Of a stretch of 40,828 bases of DNA, positions 32,457-40,828 are shown piece after piece. The notes beneath the pieces are model-generated. The model had not been told where the DNA came from. It made no database searches and saw only the letters and a list, made by a program, of their open reading frames with translations. The stretch comes from Anaerotalea alkaliphila (lineage in GTDB: Bacteria; Bacillota; Clostridia; Lachnospirales; Vallitaleaceae). The stretch covers positions 1-40,828 of the forward strand of contig NZ_JAAEEH010000027.1 of NCBI RefSeq assembly GCF_010179735.1. The letters run 5' to 3'. Position 1 is the stretch's first letter; the number at the start of each line of letters is the position of its first letter. The translations under genes and the position numbers were made by a program.

Positions 32457-32666
32457 ATGGAAACCATAAAGATAGACACACCGTTCATCAAGCTGGGGCA
32501 GTTCTTGAAACTGGCGGGACTGGCTGATTCAGGCGTCCATGCCAAAATCCTGATTCTGGAGGGAGTTGTCCAGGTCAACGGAGTCACGGAGACCCAAAGG
32601 GGCAAAAAGCTCCATCCGGGAGACGTGGTCGTAGTGGGAGAGGAAGCGCCTGTCCAGGTAGGGTGA
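32457..32666 (+). CDS. rlbA: S4-domain RNA-binding protein RlbA (YaaA)
   Basis: 69 residues, a single S4 domain: FIKLGQFLKLAGLADSGVHAKILILEGVVQVNG followed by RGKKLHPGDVVVVG. The dnaN-yaaA-recF position and length match YaaA of Bacillus, linked to ribosome assembly or maturation. CAGGT lies 5 bases before the ATG. It ends six bases before recF. Confidence 0.92.
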   Translation: METIKIDTPFIKLGQFLKLAGLADSGVHAKILILEGVVQVNGVTETQRGKKLHPGDVVVVGEEAPVQVG

Positions 32667-32672
32667 CGGGGC

Positions 32673-33767
32673 ATGCATATCCAAGAACTGAAGCTGAGCG
32701 ATTTCAGGAACTACCGGGAGGGGACCATCTCCTTCGGGCCTGGAATCAACATCCTGTATGGGGACAATGCCCAGGGAAAGACCAACATCCTGGAGGCCAT
32801 CTATCTCTGCGCAACCTCAAAATCCCATAGGACCAACCTCTACAAGGAGATGATCCGCCTGGGCAGGGACGAGGCCCACGTGCATCTGCGGATCAGCAAG
32901 CAGGGCGGCAGGTATGTGGATGTGATCGACCTGCACCTGAAGAGCGGGAATAAAAAGGGCATCGCTGTGAACAAGAAGCCCATCAGGAAGATGCAGGAAC
33001 TTCTGGGTGTGGCCCATGTCATCCTTTTCTCGCCGGAGGACCTGGGTCTGATCAAGCATGGTCCCAAGGAGCGGAGAAGGTTCATGAACGTGGAGCTTTC
33101 CCAGGTGGACCCGGTCTATTACTTCAACCTTTCCCAATACCACAAGGTGCTCAAGCAAAGGAACAACCTTCTGCGGAGCATCCAGTTCGACCCTGGAAAG
33201 GCGGACCTTTTGGAGCCATGGGATCTGCAATTGGCGGCATACGGGCGCAAAATCATCCAGGCCAGGATGGATTTTGTATCCACTTTGGAACCCATTTTTC
33301 AGGAGATGCACAAGGGAATTTCCGGTAGTGGAGAAGCCATCACCATGGCCTATGAGAAGAACGTGGAGCCGGACCTGTTCGAAGGGAGGCTGCTGCAGGC
33401 AAGGTCCAAGGATGTGAAGACGGGATCCACCACGGTGGGTCCCCATTTGGACGACCTGTTCTTCGGATTGGGTGGCGTTGATTTGCGAAAATACGGTTCC
33501 CAAGGGCAGCAAAGGACGGCGGCGCTTTCCCTAAAGCTCTCCGAAATAGAATGGGTGGGGAGTTCCATCGAAGACACGCCGGTACTGCTTTTGGATGATG
33601 TACTCTCCGAGTTGGATAGGCACCGGCAGCTGGCGCTGATGAAGGTTTTGAATAATATTCAGACAATTATCACTTGCACTGGTGTGGAGGACTTCATGAA
33701 TCAAAATATCACCATTGAAAAGATGTATTGCATCGAAAAGGGTCAAATATATGAAAAAAACCTCTGA
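32673..33767 (+). CDS. recF: DNA replication/repair protein RecF
   Basis: 364 residues of the SMC-like ABC ATPase type: N-terminal LKLSDFRNYREG, Walker A GDNAQGKT (30-37), signature GSQGQQRTAALSLKLSE, Walker B VLLLDDVLSELD. It loads RecA at gaps with RecO and RecR. It begins six bases after rlbA and is probably translationally coupled to it. It lies between rlbA and gyrB with a separate promoter for gyrB just after its end. Confidence 0.96.
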   Translation: MHIQELKLSDFRNYREGTISFGPGINILYGDNAQGKTNILEAIYLCATSKSHRTNLYKEMIRLGRDEAHVHLRISKQGGRYVDVIDLHLKSGNKKGIAVNKKPIRKMQELLGVAHVILFSPEDLGLIKHGPKERRRFMNVELSQVDPVYYFNLSQYHKVLKQRNNLLRSIQFDPGKADLLEPWDLQLAAYGRKIIQARMDFVSTLEPIFQEMHKGISGSGEAITMAYEKNVEPDLFEGRLLQARSKDVKTGSTTVGPHLDDLFFGLGGVDLRKYGSQGQQRTAALSLKLSEIEWVGSSIEDTPVLLLDDVLSELDRHRQLALMKVLNNIQTIITCTGVEDFMNQNITIEKMYCIEKGQIYEKNL

Positions 33768-33811
33768 GACCCCCTTGGAGCGCACGAGAATGACAAAAAA
33801 ACCGATAGGGT

Positions 33812-33840
33812 TTGCTTTATCATTTGCACTCATATATAAT
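33812..33840 (+). promoter_or_regulatory. gyrBA promoter
   Basis: TTGCTT (33812-33817), 17-bp spacer, perfect TATAAT (33835-33840). It gives a leader of about 130 nucleotides before gyrB. Gyrase promoters are often sensitive to supercoiling; that is not visible here. Confidence 0.72.
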
Positions 33841-33849
33841 AGTATCTAG

Positions 33850-35883
<2,034 letters not shown>

Positions 35884-35894
35884 GAGGCAGACCC

Positions 35895-38375
35895 TTGGAA
35901 GAGAACAACCAATTCGATAAGATCATCTCTGTGGAGCTGCAGGATGAAATGAAAAAATCGTATATCGATTACGCCATGAGTGTCATTGCTTCCAGAGCCC
36001 TCCCGGATGTGCGGGACGGCTTGAAGCCGGTGCAAAGGCGTATTTTGTATGCCATGGACGAGCTGAACCTTTCGCCGGACAAGGCTTTCCGTAAATCGGC
36101 CCGTATCGTTGGGGATACCATGGGTAAGTACCACCCCCATGGGGACAGCTCCATCTATGAGGCGATGGTGCGCATGGCCCAGGACTTCTCCTACCGCTAC
36201 ATGCTGGTGGACGGCCACGGGAATTTCGGTTCCGTGGACGGAGACAGCGCGGCAGCCATGCGTTACACGGAAGCCAGACTCAGCAAGATGGCCATGGAAA
36301 TGCTGGCCGACATCGGCAAGGAAACCGTGGATTACAGACCGAACTTCGACGAATCCCTGAAGGAGCCGGTGGTGCTTCCCAGCCGCTATCCCAACCTGCT
36401 GGTCAATGGAACAGCCGGCATCGCCGTGGGCATGGCAACCAACATCCCCCCCCACAACTTGCGGGAAGTGGTGGATGCCGTGGTAAGGATCATCGACAAC
36501 AAGGTGGAGAGAGACCAGGAAACGGAAATGGAGGAATTGATCGACCTGGTGAAGGGACCCGATTTTCCGACCTATGGAAAGATATTGGGAAGGACAGGCA
36601 TCGAACAAGCCTACAGGACAGGCCGTGGCGTGGTGAAAGTGAGGGCCGCCGTAGACATCGAACCCATGCACGGCAACAGGCAGAAGATCGTCGTCACGGA
36701 ACTGCCCTACCAGGTGAACAAGGCCCGATTGATTGAAAAAATCGCAGAACTGGTCAAGGACAAGAAAATCGAAGGAATTTCGGACCTGCGGGATGAATCC
36801 GACAGGAAAGGCATGACCATCGCCATCGAGCTGAAAAGGGACGCCAATGCGAATGTGGTCCTGAACAAGCTGTACAAGCACACCCAATTGCAGGAAAGCT
36901 TCGGCATCAATATGCTGGCCCTGGTGAACAACGAACCGAAAGTGCTTAACCTGAAGGAAATGCTCCATCATTATCTGGAGCATCAAAAGGAGGTCGTGAC
37001 CAGAAGGACCCAATACGACCTAAGGAAAGCCGAAGACCGCGCCCACATCCTGGAAGGCCTGCTGAAGGCGCTGGATGTGATTGACGAAGTCATCCGTATC
37101 ATCCGGGCCTCCAACAGCACTGCGGAAGCAAAAATGAACCTGATGGAAACTTTCGCGTTCACGGAAATCCAAGCCCAAGCCATCGTGGACATGCGTCTGC
37201 GCGCCTTGACCGGTTTGGAGCGGGAGAAGCTCCAGGAAGAGTACAAGGAACTTCTGGAGAAAATCAAGGAGTACAAGACGATCCTTGGGGATGAAAAGGT
37301 CCTACAACTGCTCATCAAGGAAGAGTTGACCGCCATCTCCAACAAGTACGCGGACCCCAGAAGGACGGAAATCACTTTCGAGGATGGGGAAATCGACATG
37401 GAGGACCTGATCAAAAGGGAAAACATCTATGTGACCATGACCCATTACGGCTATGTGAAGCGGATGCCCATGAACACCTATCGGAGCCAAAACAGGGGCG
37501 GGAAGGGAATCAAAGGCGTGCAGACCCGGGAAGATGATTTCGTCAAGAAGATTTTCGTCACCTCCACCCACCACTACCTTTTGTTCTTCACGGACAAGGG
37601 GAAGGTGTACCGCCTGAAGGCCTATGAACTTCCGGAGTCAAGCAGGACAGCCAGAGGAACCGCCATCGTGAACCTCCTGCAACTGGATCCAGGAGAACTG
37701 GTCACCGCCATCATTCCTTTGGAAGGGTACAAGGAAGACCTGTACCTGTTGATGGGAACCAGAAACGGCATGATCAAGAAATCCAGCATCATGGAATACA
37801 TGAACATCCGGGCCACAGGATTGCAGGCAATCGTCCTCAAGGAGGAGGACAGCCTCATAGAGGTAAAACTGACCGACAACGCCCAGGACGTGATCATGGG
37901 CACGAAGCATGGGCATTGCATCCGGTTCAATGAGAAGGATGTGCGTGTCATCGGAAGGACCTCCATGGGAGTCATCGGCATGAACCTGACCCCCGGGGAC
38001 GAAGTGGTGGGGATGCAGCTGGTTTCCCAAGGGGAAGACCTGCTGATCGTTTCTGAGAAGGGTCTTGGGAAAAGGACGAAGATGTCGGAGTTCTCCGTAC
38101 AGAACAGGGGCGGAAAAGGCGTCAAATTCTACAAGATCACAGAAAAGACAGGAAATGTCCTTGGTATGAAAGCGGTCAACGAGGACAACGAGCTGATCAT
38201 GATCACTACCGAAGGGATTGTCATCCGTTTGCGGGTGAATGAAATTTCCCAGTTCGGCAGGGTGACGTCCGGCGTGAAATTGATGAACATCCAGGAAGAC
38301 ATCCAGATTGCGAGCATCGCAAGAATCAAGGATATCGGGGAAGAAGACCTGGAGGACGAGGGAGATCTGGAATGA
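35895..38375 (+). CDS. gyrA: DNA gyrase subunit A
   Basis: 826 residues: breakage-reunion domain with active-site Tyr124 ([12 protein letters not shown]), quinolone-determining region [15 protein letters not shown] with Ser85 and Glu89 as in susceptible Gram-positives, and a C-terminal six-bladed wrapping domain with the GyrA-box [10 protein letters not shown], which marks gyrase rather than topoisomerase IV. A second QNRGGKG follows later. The start is TTG, 7 bases after AGGAGG. Its stop overlaps the next gene's ATG as ATGA. Confidence 0.97.
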   Translation: MEENNQFDKIISVELQDEMKKSYIDYAMSVIASRALPDVRDGLKPVQRRILYAMDELNLSPDKAFRKSARIVGDTMGKYHPHGDSSIYEAMVRMAQDFSYRYMLVDGHGNFGSVDGDSAAAMRYTEARLSKMAMEMLADIGKETVDYRPNFDESLKEPVVLPSRYPNLLVNGTAGIAVGMATNIPPHNLREVVDAVVRIIDNKVERDQETEMEELIDLVKGPDFPTYGKILGRTGIEQAYRTGRGVVKVRAAVDIEPMHGNRQKIVVTELPYQVNKARLIEKIAELVKDKKIEGISDLRDESDRKGMTIAIELKRDANANVVLNKLYKHTQLQESFGINMLALVNNEPKVLNLKEMLHHYLEHQKEVVTRRTQYDLRKAEDRAHILEGLLKALDVIDEVIRIIRASNSTAEAKMNLMETFAFTEIQAQAIVDMRLRALTGLEREKLQEEYKELLEKIKEYKTILGDEKVLQLLIKEELTAISNKYADPRRTEITFEDGEIDMEDLIKRENIYVTMTHYGYVKRMPMNTYRSQNRGGKGIKGVQTREDDFVKKIFVTSTHHYLLFFTDKGKVYRLKAYELPESSRTARGTAIVNLLQLDPGELVTAIIPLEGYKEDLYLLMGTRNGMIKKSSIMEYMNIRATGLQAIVLKEEDSLIEVKLTDNAQDVIMGTKHGHCIRFNEKDVRVIGRTSMGVIGMNLTPGDEVVGMQLVSQGEDLLIVSEKGLGKRTKMSEFSVQNRGGKGVKFYKITEKTGNVLGMKAVNEDNELIMITTEGIVIRLRVNEISQFGRVTSGVKLMNIQEDIQIASIARIKDIGEEDLEDEGDLE

Positions 38376-39214
38376 GAGAAATTTCTGTAGACACCATCAT
38401 CGAGAAATTGTCCTGGATGTGCATCGAAGCCAACTGCCGTCTGAATTCCGACATCCATAATGCCATCCGGACATGCAAGGACAAGGAACGATCGGAAATC
38501 GGCCGGGATATCCTGGAGCAACTTCTGGAAAATGCGGACATCGCAAAAAAGGAGATGATGCCGATCTGCCAGGACACCGGCATGGCCATCGTCTTCTGCG
38601 AGGTCGGCCAGGAAGTAAGGATTACAGGAGGTTCCTTGACCGATGCCATCAACGAGGGAATCCGCCAGGGATATGAAAAGGGGTATCTGCGAAAATCCGT
38701 GGTGAAGGACCCTTTTTTCCGGGAGAATACAGGGGACAATACCCCTGCCATCATCCATTATGACATCGTTCCGGGGGACAAGGTGAAGCTCATCCTGGCC
38801 CCCAAGGGGTTTGGAAGCGAAAACATGAGCCGCATCCATATGTTGGCCCCCTCCGATGGCATGGAAGGGGCAAAAAGGGTGATTCTGGAAACCATCGACC
38901 AAGCTGGAGGGAATGCCTGTCCGCCCATGGTGGTGGGGGTCGGCATAGGAGGGAGCTTCGAAAAGGCTCCCCAGTTGGCCAAGAAGGCTCTGTTGCGGCC
39001 GGTGGGGGAAGGGTCCCCCATAGGATATGTGAGGGAAATGGAGCAGGAATTGCTTGAAAAGGCAAACAAGCTGGGGGTGGGTCCCCAAGGACTTGGAGGG
39101 ATCACCACAGCCCTTGCTGTCCATATAGAGACATTCCCAACCCATATTGCGGGACTCCCGGTGGCCATCAACATCAGCTGTCATGTGACAAGACATGCGG
39201 AATGCGAAATTTGA
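38372..39214 (+). CDS. Class I fumarate hydratase (Fe-S hydro-lyase), alpha subunit
   Basis: 280 residues of the two-subunit, oxygen-sensitive hydro-lyase family (fumarase or tartrate dehydratase alpha). The three cluster cysteines are Cys66 (PICQDTG), Cys183 ([15 protein letters not shown]) and Cys270 ([10 protein letters not shown]). Hydration of fumarate to malate is the most likely reaction; L-tartrate dehydratase cannot be excluded. The ATG overlaps the gyrA stop, with GGGAG 7 bases upstream, so it is translated from the gyrase mRNA. The beta subunit follows in ten bases. Confidence 0.92.
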   Translation: MREISVDTIIEKLSWMCIEANCRLNSDIHNAIRTCKDKERSEIGRDILEQLLENADIAKKEMMPICQDTGMAIVFCEVGQEVRITGGSLTDAINEGIRQGYEKGYLRKSVVKDPFFRENTGDNTPAIIHYDIVPGDKVKLILAPKGFGSENMSRIHMLAPSDGMEGAKRVILETIDQAGGNACPPMVVGVGIGGSFEKAPQLAKKALLRPVGEGSPIGYVREMEQELLEKANKLGVGPQGLGGITTALAVHIETFPTHIAGLPVAINISCHVTRHAECEI

Positions 39215-39224
39215 GGAGAAAATC

Positions 39225-39779
39225 ATGGTTTACAATTTGGAAACCCCTTTGACGGAAGAAGCCGTGGGCATGTTGAAGGCGGGGGACAAGGTCCTGCTGA
39301 CGGGGGTCGTGTATACCGGTCGGGACGCCGCCCATAAGAAGATGGTGGAACAATTGGAAAGGGGGGAATCCCTTCCCTTTGACCTGCACGGAAACATACT
39401 TTATTATGTAGGGCCCACTCCCGCCAAGCCGGGACAGGTGATCGGATCCGCAGGTCCCACCACCAGCTACCGCATGGATGCCTATGCCCCTGTTCTCATG
39501 GACCGGGGTCTGAAGGGCATGATCGGAAAAGGCGACAGGAACCGGGCGGTGGTGGAAAGCATGATAAAGAACCAGGTGGTGTATTTTGGGGCTGTGGGTG
39601 GAGCGGCGGCATTGATCGCCAGTGCCATTGAGGAAGCGGAAGTAATCGCCTATGAGGAGTTGGGAACGGAAGCTGTCAGGAAGCTTAAGGTCAGGAATTT
39701 TCCCGTAACCGTTGTCATTGACGCCCAGGGAGGCAACCTCTATGAAACGGAAAAGGCAAAATACCGCAATGTAGAATAA
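39225..39779 (+). CDS. Class I fumarate hydratase, beta subunit
   Basis: 184 residues, the C-terminal half of class I fumarases: LETPLTEEAVGMLKAGDKVLLTGVVYTGRDAAHKKM, ILYYVGPTPAKPGQVIGSAGPTTSYRMD and GKGDR, then YFGAVGGAAAL. It completes the active site with the alpha subunit. GAGGAG lies 6 bases before the ATG. Together with the alpha subunit it forms a standard two-gene fumarase, here placed behind gyrase. Confidence 0.93.
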   Translation: MVYNLETPLTEEAVGMLKAGDKVLLTGVVYTGRDAAHKKMVEQLERGESLPFDLHGNILYYVGPTPAKPGQVIGSAGPTTSYRMDAYAPVLMDRGLKGMIGKGDRNRAVVESMIKNQVVYFGAVGGAAALIASAIEEAEVIAYEELGTEAVRKLKVRNFPVTVVIDAQGGNLYETEKAKYRNVE

Positions 39780-39826
39780 CCGGAAGACAACTTGGATTGT
39801 CCAGCACCGGAACGAGGAGATTTATT

Positions 39827-40309
39827 GTGTATACGGAAATTTGCAAACGGGAAAAGGTAAGTTTTTTGAAAGTGCTCCTTGCCATCCTCCTGTTTTCTGT
39901 GGGAGCCACAGGAACAACCATCCTTTTTCTTTCTTTGGGAATCAGCAGGACCATTGCAGACCTGCTGGTGCTTTTTGTTTTCTTTCTGGGAACCTACCAT
40001 TTCATGATGGGTTACGTGCGTTACTATGAATACATGTATATTGAAGATGAGTTCATCATCAAGGAGAAGATGGGAACGAAAGACAAGGTTGTCGGGGATT
40101 TTTACCTGTCCCAAATCATTGAAATAGGTCCGTTGAAAAATTTGAAAAGCGGTACGAAATATTTCAGCAAAAGGAAATTTTATAGCGGCAGCAGTCCGTG
40201 TCCCGTCTACTACATCCTTTTGGAAGAAAACGACAGGCAGAAGGTTGTGCTGATCAAGGCATCCGACAAGCTGTTCAATTTGTTGAAAAACTTTGAAAAA
40301 TACAAATAG
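39827..40309 (+). CDS. Small membrane protein of unknown function
   Basis: 160 residues: a short N-terminal basic stretch, two adjacent membrane helices (about 15-37 and 42-62) forming a hairpin, then a cytoplasmic region of strands and a final helix (MYIEDEFIIKEKMGTKDKVVGDFYLSQIIEIGPL..., KASDKLFNLLKNFEKY). This pattern of two helices plus a small beta domain resembles bacterial PH-domain (bPH) membrane proteins, but I do not recognise the family. GTG start with GAGGAG 7 bases upstream. It is the last gene of the gyrase transcript; no clear terminator follows. Confidence 0.7.
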   Translation: MYTEICKREKVSFLKVLLAILLFSVGATGTTILFLSLGISRTIADLLVLFVFFLGTYHFMMGYVRYYEYMYIEDEFIIKEKMGTKDKVVGDFYLSQIIEIGPLKNLKSGTKYFSKRKFYSGSSPCPVYYILLEENDRQKVVLIKASDKLFNLLKNFEKYK

Positions 40310-40403
40310 AGGGTAATTTCAGGACCATATCTAGTGTCTGGGAAATGCTTCCATACCATATATGGATGAGGGAATTTTTATCTGTAAAACAGGGCAAAAT
40401 CGC

Positions 40404-40432
40404 TTGACATTGCCCTAAGGCTCTAGTATAAT
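40404..40432 (+). promoter_or_regulatory. tRNA-Ser promoter
   Basis: Full consensus: TTGACA (40404-40409), 17-bp spacer, TATAAT (40427-40432), about 60 bp before the tRNA. Confidence 0.85.
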
Positions 40433-40491
40433 AACCCTTGCGCTTAAGAAAAGCGGATACAATTGCATGATTTTAATGGTTTAAATGAATT

Positions 40492-40579
40492 GGAGAAGTA
40501 CTCAAGTGGCTGAAGAGGTGCCCCTGCTAAGGGTATAGGTCGTTAACGCGGCGCGAGGGTTCAAATCCCTCCTTCTCCG
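40492..40579 (+). tRNA. tRNA-Ser (anticodon GCU)
   Basis: An 88-nt class II tRNA. Acceptor stem GGAGAAG pairs with CTTCTCC, discriminator base G, anticodon stem-loop CCC-CTGCTAA-GGG with GCT at 40526-40528, a long variable arm, and T-loop GTTCAAATC. It reads AGC and AGU. The 3' CCA is not encoded. It lies just before the rRNA operon but has its own promoter. Confidence 0.96.
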
Positions 40580-40627
40580 TCGGTTTCAAGAAAGATTTGA
40601 AGATTCAAAACTTTTTGAAATCAGGTG

Positions 40628-40657
40628 TTGACAGCTTGGTTGAAAACGTGGTATACT
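40628..40657 (+). promoter_or_regulatory. rRNA operon promoter (right)
   Basis: TTGACA (40628-40633), 18-bp spacer, TATACT (40652-40657), followed by the TTTCGCTGGTCCG segment shared with the left rRNA promoter. An A/T-rich tract (AAAACTTTTTGAAA) just upstream may act as an UP element. Confidence 0.88.
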
Positions 40658-40810
40658 ACGTTTCGCTGGTCCGAACAGGACAGGCAAAAAACAAGCGGAA
40701 GACAAGCAGGACCTTGAAAATTGAACAGTGAAGAATAAATCAAAAACAACGTAATTCCAAGACTAAACCCGCGAAAGCGGAAGGTCAGAGTTTATGCTGC
40801 CGGAGAGAAC
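40658..40810 (+). ncRNA. rRNA operon leader (right)
   Basis: Leader between the promoter and 16S. From 40711 on it is the exact reverse complement of the left leader, including the ACCTTGAAAATTGAACA boxA-like element and the CCGC-GAAA-GCGG hairpin (40769-40780). Confidence 0.75.
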
Positions 40811-40828
40811 TTTTTATGAGAGTTTGAT
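40811..40828 (+). rRNA. rrs: 16S rRNA, 5' end only (right rRNA operon)
   Basis: Ends in GAGAGTTTGAT, the conserved start of 16S rRNA, cut by the window end. Mature 5' end estimated. The operon points away from dnaA. Confidence 0.9.

Noticed and set aside
33749-33847. Short frame of about 32 codons between recF and gyrB, in the place of Bacillus remB
   Set aside because: It overlaps the recF end, has no good Shine-Dalgarno, contains the gyrB promoter, and does not resemble RemB.
36130-36200. Possible quinolone-resistance change in gyrA
   Set aside because: Ser85 and Glu89 are the residues usual in susceptible Gram-positive bacteria.
40580-40627. Terminator between tRNA-Ser and the rRNA promoter
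   Set aside because: Only a weak A/T hairpin (TTTGAAGATTCAAA) is present; not convincing enough to list as a terminator.

Overview
The window is the replication-origin region of a Firmicutes chromosome, most likely class Clostridia. The evidence is the rpmH/dnaA/dnaN/rlbA/recF/gyrB/gyrA order, soj/spo0J with parS of the Bacillus/Clostridium type, FabK as enoyl-ACP reductase, NiaR, and strong Shine-Dalgarno sequences. Base composition is moderately GC-rich. I cannot name the genus. Both ends run into the 5' end of a 16S rRNA gene, and positions 10-127 are the exact reverse complement of 40711-40828. The piece therefore lies between two rRNA operons that point away from each other, and probably ends where an assembly broke at the rRNA repeats.

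Layout. 1-264: leader and promoter of the left rRNA operon. 265-8588 (minus): CvpA-like protein, DUF5711-like protein, glycogen synthase, an orphan PTS-IIC-type membrane protein with NiaR, a two-component system and a PdaA-like deacetylase. 8669-9408: a long palindromic terminator whose loop was hit by an IS4-type element, now a 682-bp remnant. 9408-15016 (minus): type II fatty acid synthesis operon fabH-acpP-fabK-fabD-fabG-fabF-fabZ under a consensus promoter overlapped by two FabT-type operators. 15221-16487 (plus): DUF1700-like and DUF4097-like pair. 16564-20990: ksgA, an ArsR regulator, a Cof-type phosphatase, parB, parA, two parS sites and a LuxR-type regulator. 21176-22701: alpha/beta hydrolase and a GNAT enzyme. 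22716-29226 (minus): rpmH-rnpA-yidD-yidC-jag-mnmE-mnmG-rsmG. 29227-29701: left half of oriC. 29702-40309 (plus): dnaA, right half of oriC, dnaN, rlbA, recF, gyrB, gyrA, both subunits of a class I fumarase, and a small membrane protein. 40404-40828: tRNA-Ser(GCU) and the right rRNA operon promoter and leader.

Nearly all genes run away from dnaA, with replication. The exceptions are the DUF1700/DUF4097 pair, arsR, the hydrolase and the dead transposase.

Start codons were chosen by Shine-Dalgarno spacing. dnaA, gyrA, niaR, the response regulator and fabK appear to use TTG. The most notable non-coding structures are the bipartite origin with a Bacillus-like unwinding module, the tandem parS pair, the FabT operators without a fabT gene, and a set of unusually long palindromic terminators of 48 bp each, one of which was the IS target. 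I saw no CRISPR array, prophage or obviously novel defence or metabolic system.
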